Assembly (NCBI GenBank): GCA_015075425.1
Contig: JABTUL010000001.1
Location: 806,001 to 870,000, forward strand
DNA length: 64,000 nucleotides
Direction: 5' to 3'
From: Spirochaetales bacterium
GTDB lineage: Bacteria > Spirochaetota > Leptospiria > Leptospirales > Leptonemataceae
Shown here: one piece after another, positions 26,444 through 35,313 of the stretch
Numbering within the stretch: the first letter of the stretch is position 1
Layout: every line of letters starts with the position of its first letter
Translations under genes and position numbers: made by a program
The notes under the pieces: model-generated
Told to the model about the DNA's origin: nothing
The model's input: only the letters and a program-made list of their open reading frames with translations
Databases searched by the model: none

Positions 26444-27391
26444 TTAAATACTTTTGCCATCAGGACTGACGATTTCCCCCATATTGATGGCAAAGCCCGC
26501 ACAGCTGGCTTTGCCATGGGAGAAGTTGCCAAACAGGGCGTCGTACACACCACCGGCCAGGATTTCTTCACGCGATCCTTCCATGTAGCCTTCAAAAATC
26601 GGTCCCGTGTAGTAGGGCAGCGGACGAATCAGGGCAAAATCGTAAACGATTTCTTCTGTATAGACTTGCTCTGCCTCTTTCAGGTATGCTTTCACCCCGG
26701 GATCCGAAGTCAACTGCATAAGTTCTGATAGGCGTTCGCGTCCACCAAAAAGAAAAGGCAGCCTGTACAGGATTTCTGCTGCCGGACTGTGGTCACCGTT
26801 TAAGATCTGCCTTATCAGGGAAACATCGCGAAGCTGCAGGGCGGACCTGAGGTCGCCGCGCAAAGCCTCAGGCCACGGGCGGAGCATCGCTTCCACGACC
26901 CGGCTATCACCGTAAAGAATGCGAACTTTAGAGCCCAGTTCCCGTAAAACCCGGAGCGCCAGTTGCAGCAGAGCTGCGGGATCGACTGCCTTTCCGGTTT
27001 CGATGATTTCCACGCCGGCCTGCATGATTTCCCGCCTGTGTCCCTGGCCCCAGCTGCTGTCCCGGAAAATCGGCTGGCAGTAAGAGACCTGCCAGACTCC
27101 CTCCCCGGAGGGCGCGAGCCTCCCGTTGGCCACGGCCTTGATGATCTGGATGGTCATGTCCGAGCGCAGGGCCAGTCTCTCTCCGCGCCGGTCCTTGACG
27201 GTGAAGGAGAGGTCGCCGGGCAGCCGTAGCGCTGCTTCATAATCCAGAAGCGGTGGAACGATTTCCGCAAAGCCCGCAGCCGACGTGATTTGGCGGAACT
27301 GTTCTGTATAGCGCTGTAGCCGGGTAAGCTCAGGCCCGCTGCGGTAATCGAAGCCATGCGGGATCCAGCTTTTATGACGGCTTTCTTCCAT
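26444..27391 (-). CDS. hisZ: ATP phosphoribosyltransferase regulatory subunit
   Basis: HisZ is a catalytically dead histidyl-tRNA synthetase paralogue that, with a short HisG, forms the first enzyme of histidine synthesis. The 315-residue protein keeps the class II core (LRSDMTIQIIKAVA, then the motif-2-like QPIFRDSSWGQGHRREIMQAG) but lacks an anticodon-binding domain, as HisZ does. It opens the leftward block hisZ-purA-proA-nadD and diverges from the sensor-like gene at 27478. A short HisG should be encoded elsewhere. Confidence 0.9.
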   Translation of the reverse strand: MEESRHKSWIPHGFDYRSGPELTRLQRYTEQFRQITSAAGFAEIVPPLLDYEAALRLPGDLSFTVKDRRGERLALRSDMTIQIIKAVANGRLAPSGEGVWQVSYCQPIFRDSSWGQGHRREIMQAGVEIIETGKAVDPAALLQLALRVLRELGSKVRILYGDSRVVEAMLRPWPEALRGDLRSALQLRDVSLIRQILNGDHSPAAEILYRLPFLFGGRERLSELMQLTSDPGVKAYLKEAEQVYTEEIVYDFALIRPLPYYTGPIFEGYMEGSREEILAGGVYDALFGNFSHGKASCAGFAINMGEIVSPDGKSI

Positions 27392-27477
27392 TGCTAAAGA
27401 TGCATCTTTCAGGCCGGCCTGGGAGACAATAAAATAAGTGCAGGTCGCTTCACTACTTACCGAAACTCATAGAGACA

Positions 27478-28380
27478 ATGAATATCTTTCGGTCCATGGT
27501 CATCGGTTTTCTCATTTTTCTGTCCATGTCTTTTGCTGTATTTCTGCCTCTGGGTTATGTGCAGTACCGCAAAGGGCAGGAGCTTTTTTCCGCTGTGGAC
27601 CGCAGCGCCCGGGAACGTGCGGAGAACATTCTAATTGCTCTTATCCGCGTGGCTCAGGAAGATCAGACACCACAGGGAATGGTTACGCTCTCTTCCACCA
27701 TGGGGTATCTGGTGGAAAAGACGCGGACGGCCGCACAGTTTATGAGCATCGAAGAAGTTTTGTTTGTCGATCGTGAGAACCGCATCCAGGCTCATAGCGA
27801 CTTTATTAAAGTAGCCCGCGATTCCAGCGGAACTTTTGATACATCTCTTAACGATGAAACATTGACGCTCACTCAGCTCAGTCCCGTGGGCAACGCCCGG
27901 CCAGAGGAAAAAGTAGCGGCCAGAGGCTATCGATTGGCCCTGGTGAAAGAGATCTACCCGGATCTGTTGACGGAGAAGTATTTGATCGGTGCTGTAGTTC
28001 GCACAAGCGATGATAACTATGCCCGCGGGACCGTCCAGATGCGCTTTGTAATCCGCGGGCTGGCTCCCATGGCCTACCGTTTTGTGGGTCAGGTCCTCGT
28101 GGTCAGTGCCGTGGCTCTGGCACTGGTGGTCCTATCTTCCATCATCTTGACCGTGCTGACTTTTGTGCTCATGCCCCGACGTCGGCGGGAGAGTAACTAC
28201 ATGCAACCGGCAACACTGGAGGGCAATCCCCCGGAAACCGGGGATGAAGAAGACGCGGATGAGCTGGAAGACCGGGATGACCAGGACGACTTTGAAGTCG
28301 CGGAAGTCCAGGAAAAACCGCATCGGCCGCTGACGCCCACCATTCTTGATGCGATTCCCCTGCAAGCGAGCCGCCGCTGA
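27478..28380 (+). CDS. Membrane sensor-like protein of unknown function
   Basis: The 300-residue protein has an N-terminal membrane helix (about 7-27), an extracytoplasmic domain (about 30-195), a second helix (about 202-228) and a strongly acidic cytoplasmic tail (EDADELEDRDDQDDFE). This is the topology of a receptor, but no HAMP, kinase or cyclase domain follows. The stop overlaps the ATG of the STAS/zinc-ribbon gene (TGATG), so that protein may be its cytoplasmic partner. murJ follows. Function is unknown; a role in sensing envelope state is inferred from position only. Confidence 0.6.
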   Translation: MNIFRSMVIGFLIFLSMSFAVFLPLGYVQYRKGQELFSAVDRSARERAENILIALIRVAQEDQTPQGMVTLSSTMGYLVEKTRTAAQFMSIEEVLFVDRENRIQAHSDFIKVARDSSGTFDTSLNDETLTLTQLSPVGNARPEEKVAARGYRLALVKEIYPDLLTEKYLIGAVVRTSDDNYARGTVQMRFVIRGLAPMAYRFVGQVLVVSAVALALVVLSSIILTVLTFVLMPRRRRESNYMQPATLEGNPPETGDEEDADELEDRDDQDDFEVAEVQEKPHRPLTPTILDAIPLQASRR

Positions 28381-29285
28381 TGTTAGAAGTCTCTACAGAA
28401 AAAGAAAGAAAAATCTATATTATTCGCTTGAAAGGGCGAATCGATTCGATCACGGCCAGGGATTTTGAGGATTTCTTTGGAGACATGCTCAAGATGGGGC
28501 AGCGGTTTTTCATTCTGGATGGCACGGATCTTGCTTTTATTTCTTCTGCGGGCATCGCTGCTCTGGTGAAATTCATCCGGCGTCTGGACGCTGTGGGTGG
28601 CGGAGCCTGCTTTTTGCATGTGAACCAGGAGATCTCCCATTTGATGGAATTTTTTGGACTGGCAACTTCCCTCCCTGTTTTTGCGGACGATGAAAGTGCC
28701 AGAAGCCATCTGAGCCGTCTGGCCACGAAAGAAGAGAAGAGTTTTGAGATCAGGCCGATGGGAAGCATCCTGCCGGAAGCCAGTGCCCGGCCGGTTACGC
28801 CGGAGCCTCCCGCAGAGTCGCCAACGGAGGCTACTGTCCCGAATGCGGGCCGCTCGCCCCTTCCTTTGCGACCCACAAAGGAGCCTTTCACTGCGGCAGC
28901 ACCTGTTTTACGCCCGACGTTCTCAATTAAAGATCCGGAAAAGGTACGTTTCCCCCGGCTTGAGCAGCTCAAACGACGCCAGGCAAGCTGGGCGGAGAGT
29001 CGCGAGCGTTGGAGGGCATCGCTTGCGCAGATGGAACAACCACAGCCAGAGCGCCCGCCCATGCCCCGACAGCCTGAACCCAAAAAAGTCTCCCCGCAAC
29101 CGGGCGGACTGAAGATGTCCCTTGAGACGGAGCGCGGTGCGTTCACGGAACCCCGTATCTTTATATGTGAGCAGTGCGGAGCCAACCTGCGCGCCTATCA
29201 GGCCGGCCCCCATGTCTGCCCTGTATGCCGGGTGAATATTGAGGTGCACGGGGATGGTACGCTATCTTTTCTGGAGAAGCTGTAA
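28380..29285 (+). CDS. STAS-domain protein with C-terminal zinc ribbon
   Basis: The 301-residue protein has three parts. Residues 1-110 form a STAS domain with the phospho-site-like loop FISSAGIAAL (Ser55/Ser56). Residues about 120-255 are a Pro/Arg-rich disordered linker. Residues 263-283 hold two CxxC pairs (Cys263, 266, 280, 283) of a zinc-ribbon type. STAS domains act as phospho-switched binding partners; the ribbon could bind nucleic acid or protein. The ATG overlaps the stop of the sensor-like gene. This combination is not one I recognise. murJ follows after about 40 bp. Confidence 0.7.
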   Translation: MLEVSTEKERKIYIIRLKGRIDSITARDFEDFFGDMLKMGQRFFILDGTDLAFISSAGIAALVKFIRRLDAVGGGACFLHVNQEISHLMEFFGLATSLPVFADDESARSHLSRLATKEEKSFEIRPMGSILPEASARPVTPEPPAESPTEATVPNAGRSPLPLRPTKEPFTAAAPVLRPTFSIKDPEKVRFPRLEQLKRRQASWAESRERWRASLAQMEQPQPERPPMPRQPEPKKVSPQPGGLKMSLETERGAFTEPRIFICEQCGANLRAYQAGPHVCPVCRVNIEVHGDGTLSFLEKL

Positions 29286-29324
29286 AAATCCTTTAACGGC
29301 ATCCTTTTTGAAAAAAACTGGTCT

Positions 29325-30908
29325 GTGGCCACTGCCCGCTCGTCGATCAAGCTTTCCTTCCTGACAATCATTTCGCGGGTGCTGGGGCTGGTGCGGGATT
29401 CCTTTCAGGCTCATTTCTTTGGTACAGGTGTCTACGCAGCCATCTGGGAAGTGGCCTATCTCTTGCCCAACATGCTGCGCAACCTACTTGCAGAAGGGGT
29501 TCTGTCTCAGGCGTTTCAACCCATCTACTCGGCGGAGCTGAAGGCATCCGAAAAGCAGGCCCGGGAAGTGGCCGGTGTGATCTTTGGGATGCTCTTTCTC
29601 TTTCTTCTGGTCTTTGTCGTCTGCGGCATATTGCTATTTCCCTGGATTTTACCGGCCTACGCCGGGCAGAGCGGGGAGGAAGCAGCCCTTCTGGTTCTTG
29701 TGGCCCGGATTATGTTCGTTTTTATTCTGACGGCCAGTCTGACAGCCATCCTTGCCGGTATTTCCAATGCCCATCTCCTTTTTACTTTTCCGGCGCTCAG
29801 TCCTATACTGTTAAATATTGTTTTTATTTTATCGTTCCTGGCTCTGGGCCATGAAGAGCTGGCCGACCGCAGTTCCGCCGATCAGCTGACTTTTCTGGCG
29901 TCCGCTGTGGTGTTTGGCGGAATCCTGCAATTTCTGCTGCAAGCCTGGCATATCCAGCGCCTGGGACTTTTCCCTCGTGTCCGATTTCTTCCCCGCCACC
30001 CGGCGGTAAAAAAAATTTTGAATCTGATGGCTCCGGCGGCTCTGGGAGCCGGCATGTTTCAACTCAATCAGCTTACTGATATTTTCCTGGCCGGTTATTT
30101 GATCGATCCTGTTAAAGATCCCATCCCCACGCTTCGGTTTGCTCAGCGCCTGATCCAGTTGCCGACTGGTATTGTGGGTGTGGCCGTGGCCACAGTGATA
30201 CTGCCGGCCCTGCTGAAACTGCTGCGCGAGGACAGGCCGGGCCGCACGGAAGAAGAACTCATGCGCGCTCTCTCCTTTGCTGCTTTTCTGACCCTTCCTG
30301 CTTGCCTCGGCCTTTTCTTTTTGCGTGATTCCATCGTTGATTTGCTTTTCTCCGGCGGTGCCTGGACTGCTGAAAGTACGCGACTGACTGCCTACACTCT
30401 GGCCTTCTACGCTCCAGGGGTGATTTTTTTTAGCTGGAATCGGATTTTGACCAGCAGCTTTTTTGCTTACGAGGATACACGAACTCCGGTGCGGATGATG
30501 CTTATCGTCATTGCCGTTAATCTCCTGCTCAATCTGTTCTTCATTCCCTGGCTGGATCAGGGTGGCCTTGCTCTGGCCAGCTCTCTTTCTGCACCTTTGA
30601 ATTCGCTCCTGCTGCTTGTGGCCCTGGGCCGTAAAATGGCTATCCATCTCCGGCTTTTTTTCTCTCATCTGCGCGAACTCGTCCTGCCGGTGTGCGGGCT
30701 CTTTTTCTATCTCCTGGCGGTGGCCCACTTTGCTCCGGAACTGGCGGACCACAGCAGTGAAGTCTTTGCTTTCCTGCCTTTGAATGTGGAAAGAGAACGC
30801 GCTCTTCTCACTGTGCTCACGGGCGCCGGTGGCGGGCTGCTACTCTATCTGGGAATGGCCCAACTTCTGCGCATTCGTTCCTGGACCGGATTATTCAAGC
30901 AGCGCTGA
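29325..30908 (+). CDS. murJ: Lipid II flippase MurJ
   Basis: MurJ moves the peptidoglycan precursor lipid II across the inner membrane. The 527-residue protein has about 14 membrane helices and the MviN/MurJ N-terminus (SFLTIISRVLGLVRD), followed by AYLLPNMLRNLLAEG-like sequence (VAYLLPNMLRNLLAEG). The start is the GTG at 29325, the only start consistent with the family N-terminus; the ribosome-binding site is poor. The two upstream genes may form an operon with it. Confidence 0.95.
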   Translation: MATARSSIKLSFLTIISRVLGLVRDSFQAHFFGTGVYAAIWEVAYLLPNMLRNLLAEGVLSQAFQPIYSAELKASEKQAREVAGVIFGMLFLFLLVFVVCGILLFPWILPAYAGQSGEEAALLVLVARIMFVFILTASLTAILAGISNAHLLFTFPALSPILLNIVFILSFLALGHEELADRSSADQLTFLASAVVFGGILQFLLQAWHIQRLGLFPRVRFLPRHPAVKKILNLMAPAALGAGMFQLNQLTDIFLAGYLIDPVKDPIPTLRFAQRLIQLPTGIVGVAVATVILPALLKLLREDRPGRTEEELMRALSFAAFLTLPACLGLFFLRDSIVDLLFSGGAWTAESTRLTAYTLAFYAPGVIFFSWNRILTSSFFAYEDTRTPVRMMLIVIAVNLLLNLFFIPWLDQGGLALASSLSAPLNSLLLLVALGRKMAIHLRLFFSHLRELVLPVCGLFFYLLAVAHFAPELADHSSEVFAFLPLNVERERALLTVLTGAGGGLLLYLGMAQLLRIRSWTGLFKQR

Positions 30909-30957
30909 TGGGGCACCATACAATTGACAGAGCATCTGCAGCCCGGAGTGTGCCCGG

Positions 30958-31488
30958 ATGAGTGCCCTGGTCTACCTGGATGATTCGAATCTCTGGATCG
31001 AAGGAAAAAAGGTGAGCGCTGTGAGTCGTGGCATGGCACTCGATATCTGGGAGGCCACGGAGACGCGCACCTTTGACCAGGATTTCAAGCTGGACTTTGG
31101 CCGCGTGCTGCAAATTGCTAATAATCTACCCATACGCGCTGCCCGATTTTACGGCTCAAGGCCGCCTGCTGCCGATTCCGTATGGCAGGCAGCCGAGGCC
31201 GCCGGGTTCCGCCTGACGATTCTGGATAAGAACGCTCGAGGTAAAGAGAAGGGCGTCGATTCTTCAATGGTCGCCGATATCATGGCTGATATGTATGAAA
31301 TAGCGTCTCCAGGTGATATTTTCATTATCATTGCCGGGGATGTTGATTACGTTCCGGTGATAGATAAGCTACATGGTAAGAATTATGAAGTCCATGTGCT
31401 TTTCTGGGAACACGCTGCGTCGGAATTGAAGAAGAAGGCGGATCGGTTTGTTTCCTTGAATGGTCATCTGGATACAATACGATACTGA
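30958..31488 (+). CDS. NYN-domain (LabA/DUF88-like) protein, putative RNase
   Basis: The 176-residue protein has the PIN-like NYN fold. It shows an N-terminal acidic pair in VYLDDSNLW (Asp8, Asp9), a central GKEKGVDSSMVADIM, and a late AGDVDYVPVI, which together supply the acidic metal site of the family. Family members are metal-dependent RNases in RNA processing or regulation. The first 75 residues are longer than in minimal members. It is a single cytoplasmic domain, 50 bp after murJ, and its target RNA is unknown. Confidence 0.8.
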   Translation: MSALVYLDDSNLWIEGKKVSAVSRGMALDIWEATETRTFDQDFKLDFGRVLQIANNLPIRAARFYGSRPPAADSVWQAAEAAGFRLTILDKNARGKEKGVDSSMVADIMADMYEIASPGDIFIIIAGDVDYVPVIDKLHGKNYEVHVLFWEHAASELKKKADRFVSLNGHLDTIRY

Positions 31489-31500
31489 GCCCTGGAATGT

Positions 31501-31533
31501 GCACAATTTGGCAATTGAATTGACAATTTGTGC
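31501..31533. repeat. 33-bp inverted repeat between NYN gene and lipoprotein gene
   Basis: Two 15-base arms flank a TGA centre, and 13 of 15 positions pair. The outer six bases, GCACAA and TTGTGC, pair perfectly. No T-run follows directly, so it is not a canonical terminator. A weaker AT-rich hairpin with a T-run (about 31550-31568) lies further on and might end the murJ-NYN transcript. The repeat could be a terminator variant, an operator for the downstream lipoprotein, or an RNA element. Confidence 0.55.
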
Positions 31534-31568
31534 AGGGCTAAAGCCGGCGAAATGGACCATTTTTTTTC

Positions 31569-31596
31569 TTGACCATCGTCGCCTCCGGGCTATCCT
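31569..31596 (+). promoter_or_regulatory. Candidate promoter of the large lipoprotein gene
   Basis: TTGACC at 31569-31574 and TATCCT at 31591-31596 are separated by 16 bp. Transcription would begin about 3-6 bases before the ATG at 31606, giving an almost leaderless message. This fits the lack of a visible ribosome-binding site. It is a pattern match only. Confidence 0.35.
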
Positions 31597-31605
31597 CTGG
31601 CTGCC

Positions 31606-34600
31606 ATGCGAAATCTACACAAAACCGTACAACTATTCGTATTCTTTCTTATTTTGAGCCTTACCGGCTGTTTTGGGGTCTTCCAGACGGGTCAGGAAAA
31701 ACGCAGTCTACCCGCCTACCTTCTGGCATTTTTCAGCGGTAGTAGCGGAGGCAGCGCCACAGCTTCCCCGACCACCCATCTTTCTTCTGAACCCGGTGTA
31801 AGTCTGCCTGGAAGTCTGTCCGGTTATACGGCGTCTGTGACGGTATCGGAACAGGAAGCGCCGCGCAATGCGGGACTACACTTTCAGGCCGTCGGGAAGG
31901 TCTACAACATCACTCTGGAGGGTGTGGAAGTCCCCGAGGGAGAGCATGTGTATTTCGGGGAAGAGGTAGCCCTGACCTACAAGTACGATGCCGCAGCGCT
32001 CAAAGCAGCCGGCCTGATTGAAGATTTTGTGGTTTTTTATTACGATGCGGCCACGCAGGGCTGGATTCCGCTGGAGCGCTCTTCCGTAGATACAGAAGCG
32101 GGCACTGTAACCGCTTACACCACACACTTCACGCCCTTCGTTCTCACCGCGCTACCGGCCGTAACTGGAAATCCCACGGATCCGCCGGCCTGTATAGCCG
32201 GTGACTTCCCGGCCGGTCTTGATGGTAGCGGGAAAGCAAAATTCATGACTGTGGGCTCCGGCTACCAGTACTACCAGGATCGCAATTATATCATCGACGC
32301 TGGCAATGCTTCTTTTGATGCTCTGGGATTTCAGGGGGCGCTGGGCATAAGTACGTGCAATGGCAATTCGGCCTGCGGCACTTTTGCGGAGCATAAATTT
32401 TTTGAGGGCAATACCTATATCCAGTTCACGGCTCACATGGCCATGGATGTTTACATCATGTATGACGATCGGGCCAATCCCGTGCCCGGCCACGTCCCGG
32501 ACTGGTTCAATTCAGAGGGGTATGTTTTCACGGGCCACAACATCGGCACCACGGATCCCGGTGCAAACTATAATGTATTTAAGAAGACTTTTACGGCCGG
32601 GCAACAGGTAACTCTGGGTGGCAACCGCCTGGGATCGAGCAAGAAAGTAGAAACCAACTACTGGGTGGTTCTCAAGCCCGCGGGCGTAACCGCAGCCCAA
32701 CCACCGGGAGCTATGTGTCTGGCAAGTCCCCCAGGACCATCACCTCTGGTTGTGACCAATTTGCAGGCCGCGCCCGGTTCCACCGTTGTGAATCTGCGCT
32801 GGGATCTGCCCACGGCAGCGAACTTTGCCGGAGTGGTCATCCGTCGCAGCCAGGTGGCACCACCGGCCACGGTGAACGATGGCGAGGCTCCGGGGGGAAC
32901 AGTCATTGCGCCCACCGCCTACCGCGATGAAGGTCTGGTCCAGGGTGCTTCGTATTTTTATTCTGTTTTTGCCGTGGATTCCGGACAGAATGTGGGTCCG
33001 CGTCAGGCGACTGCTGCCTCGACCGGCCCGGATAGTGATAGCGATGGTCTCTCCGATGTCTATGAAATCGTACACAACTACCTGGTCTCGTTTCCTGCAT
33101 CCCCCGCGCCTTACTATACAGATAAGGACGTAGCCGATTCCGATGGCGATGGCGTCTCCGATGGGATGGAATGGCTGCTGGGCACCGACCCCACCGGGGG
33201 TGATGGCATCCGGCCAGTGGTGACTCGTTTTGAAACCGTAGCTTTACCCGCGCCTAACTACAATCCGCAAGTTCCCTTGATTGCGGAGGCGACGGACAAC
33301 ATCGGTGTAACCGGGTGGCTGGTGACGGAGTCGGCCCTGCCACCTTTATCCACGGATCCGCGCTGGGACTCGAATGTTCCTGTGCAATATGAACTGACCA
33401 CGGCCGGTGATAACAGCCTCTACCTCTGGGTGCGCGATGAAGCGGGCAATGTGAGTTTGCCCTATGCGCCGATTGTGGTGCACCTGGATGGGATCAGTGT
33501 GGTCGAAAAAGTCTATGTACCAGGCTACGCTAATACGCCTGGGCCCTGGCCAAATCTGCTGACCGGGGAGACGTTAAATCCGCATATCTCGATTGTAGAA
33601 AACCCCCTGCAGTTAGCTCCAAATATTAACGTTTTACAATATTCTATCCTCCCTCATCAACTATTTTCCCCTGCTACTCTGGAAGAACATCTGATTGTAT
33701 GGAATGCGAATACCACCTGTTGCTTTTTCGGGGGGCCGTCATCATGGGACCCTCGAAACATTTCAAACTTGACCATAACGGAAGGCCAGATAGGGCAAAC
33801 TGTTGAGTTAAATTTGAATACTCTTACCCATGCTCTGAGGATGTCGCGTGATCGTAAATATTTATGGTCTGTTGACGGTGCACCGCAGCAAGAAAAGATT
33901 AAATACTATAGAATAACCGAAAATAATTCTCTGGAGCTCCTGTCAGAAATTCCCATTAGCCAGTTTTCGAGTGGCGCTTTCGATCCACAGAATATGGTTG
34001 TTGGCCCAGATAATTCTACTTTGCTCGTTGCTGTGTTGAGCGCGGATGAAAATTTCTATATCAAGTTGTTGCGTTTCTCCGGAGGGCAAATTATAGAAAC
34101 CGCTTCTCAACCGCTCATGGACTTAAATTTGTTAAGTCCAACCTCAATGAGTTTTAGTATTTCTGGTAATCTTGTATATATCTTCGATGTTATCCAGAAC
34201 GATATTTTAGGGCCATATACTGGTACACGCATTCATCGATATAAGGTTACGCCAGATAATCTTTTTGAATTTGTGGATAGCACAACTATTCCTGCCATTA
34301 TCCTGGATGGCGAATTCAATGGAATCTACTTTCTGGGTCATATTTTCCAAAACGGAACATCCCTGGCTCAATTCAACGCAGATTCCACCTTCTCCCTAAA
34401 AAGCACAGTTTCATTGTTCGGTCACTATTCTGTCTCAACGTTGGGGCATATGTTTCTTGTGCATTTTGAAAATGAAAACCCGAAATTGACGCGAATTGAG
34501 GTTGGAGCGAGCGGCCTGCAGATAAAAGAAACAAACTCTCTGCCCGGAGATTGGGCCAGTCGTCCTGAAATCAGAGAACGCCACGAAACCAATCTGCCAC

Positions 34601-35313
34601 CGCAAGTGCAGATGGGCGACGAACGCTGGCTGCACTTCCAGTCAGGCCAGCCGGTTAGCCTCAATGCCCACGGCTATGCCTGGGATCCGGACGCCGGTGC
34701 CTGCAATGCAAACAGCGCGGACTACCAGATTGCCTGGGAAATCGTAAGCGCACCCGGTGGATCTGCTGTGACCACGGGCAGCATTGCCAGTGCCGGTTCT
34801 CTTAACGGGGCCAGTTTCATTCCGGATGTGCCCGGCGAATACACCGTGCGCTTGAATTTCACCGACCATCCAGGGTCCTGCCAGGGTTCACCGCAAGGTG
34901 CCTCCGGCCAGGTGAAACTAAAGATTGGTTATGAGCACAAAACCAAAGACTGGTGCTATGAGGACAAAAACTCGGTGGCCCATGGTCCGACGGCAACCTG
35001 GCACGAAACGGATTGGTGGCACAAACTGCCCTGGTATCTGAATCAATACATGACTAAATCAAACTACCCGAAGAGGCATTTCTACAGTTCCCCGGTCACT
35101 GATCCTGAGTCGTGGAAATGCTCTTGGTTAGGGGTCTCCGATCCTAACATCTATTGCACGGATGACCATGGAATGATGTTGGTCGGGGATTGGCGGGCCT
35201 TTCTGGCAGCCGAACGGGCGAATGGGACTCCTCGCTCTGGCGTCCCATTCGGACAGCCTGAATATGTGCCCATTTCCTGTGGCTTCTGGCACTGGTGGGA
35301 CTACAGCCCCTGA
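31606..35313 (+). CDS. Very large multidomain lipoprotein
   Basis: This is a 1235-residue exported lipoprotein with the lipobox LTGC (Cys22) and a Gly/Ser-rich spacer. Visible parts are a beta-rich region to about 180, a fibronectin-III-like domain (about 385-465: LRWDLPTAANFAGVVIRRS), two calcium-binding thrombospondin-3-like motifs (DSDSDGLSDVYE and DSDGDGVSDGME), an Ig-like domain (to about 630), a propeller-like region (about 650-985), a PKD/Ig-like segment (about 1000-1110) and an aromatic, His-rich C-terminus. The DNA of about 33600-34560 is far richer in AT than the flanks (34141-34200 is 32% GC; 32701-32760 is 58%), which suggests an imported central segment. It is probably surface-exposed, with adhesion or binding as a guess. 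Confidence 0.7.
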   Translation: MRNLHKTVQLFVFFLILSLTGCFGVFQTGQEKRSLPAYLLAFFSGSSGGSATASPTTHLSSEPGVSLPGSLSGYTASVTVSEQEAPRNAGLHFQAVGKVYNITLEGVEVPEGEHVYFGEEVALTYKYDAAALKAAGLIEDFVVFYYDAATQGWIPLERSSVDTEAGTVTAYTTHFTPFVLTALPAVTGNPTDPPACIAGDFPAGLDGSGKAKFMTVGSGYQYYQDRNYIIDAGNASFDALGFQGALGISTCNGNSACGTFAEHKFFEGNTYIQFTAHMAMDVYIMYDDRANPVPGHVPDWFNSEGYVFTGHNIGTTDPGANYNVFKKTFTAGQQVTLGGNRLGSSKKVETNYWVVLKPAGVTAAQPPGAMCLASPPGPSPLVVTNLQAAPGSTVVNLRWDLPTAANFAGVVIRRSQVAPPATVNDGEAPGGTVIAPTAYRDEGLVQGASYFYSVFAVDSGQNVGPRQATAASTGPDSDSDGLSDVYEIVHNYLVSFPASPAPYYTDKDVADSDGDGVSDGMEWLLGTDPTGGDGIRPVVTRFETVALPAPNYNPQVPLIAEATDNIGVTGWLVTESALPPLSTDPRWDSNVPVQYELTTAGDNSLYLWVRDEAGNVSLPYAPIVVHLDGISVVEKVYVPGYANTPGPWPNLLTGETLNPHISIVENPLQLAPNINVLQYSILPHQLFSPATLEEHLIVWNANTTCCFFGGPSSWDPRNISNLTITEGQIGQTVELNLNTLTHALRMSRDRKYLWSVDGAPQQEKIKYYRITENNSLELLSEIPISQFSSGAFDPQNMVVGPDNSTLLVAVLSADENFYIKLLRFSGGQIIETASQPLMDLNLLSPTSMSFSISGNLVYIFDVIQNDILGPYTGTRIHRYKVTPDNLFEFVDSTTIPAIILDGEFNGIYFLGHIFQNGTSLAQFNADSTFSLKSTVSLFGHYSVSTLGHMFLVHFENENPKLTRIEVGASGLQIKETNSLPGDWASRPEIRERHETNLPPQVQMGDERWLHFQSGQPVSLNAHGYAWDPDAGACNANSADYQIAWEIVSAPGGSAVTTGSIASAGSLNGASFIPDVPGEYTVRLNFTDHPGSCQGSPQGASGQVKLKIGYEHKTKDWCYEDKNSVAHGPTATWHETDWWHKLPWYLNQYMTKSNYPKRHFYSSPVTDPESWKCSWLGVSDPNIYCTDDHGMMLVGDWRAFLAAERANGTPRSGVPFGQPEYVPISCGFWHWWDYSP

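Noticed and set aside
29829-30752. Leftward open frame of 307 codons
   Set aside because: Antisense to murJ, rich in Gln/Lys/His as expected from reading a membrane-protein gene backwards.
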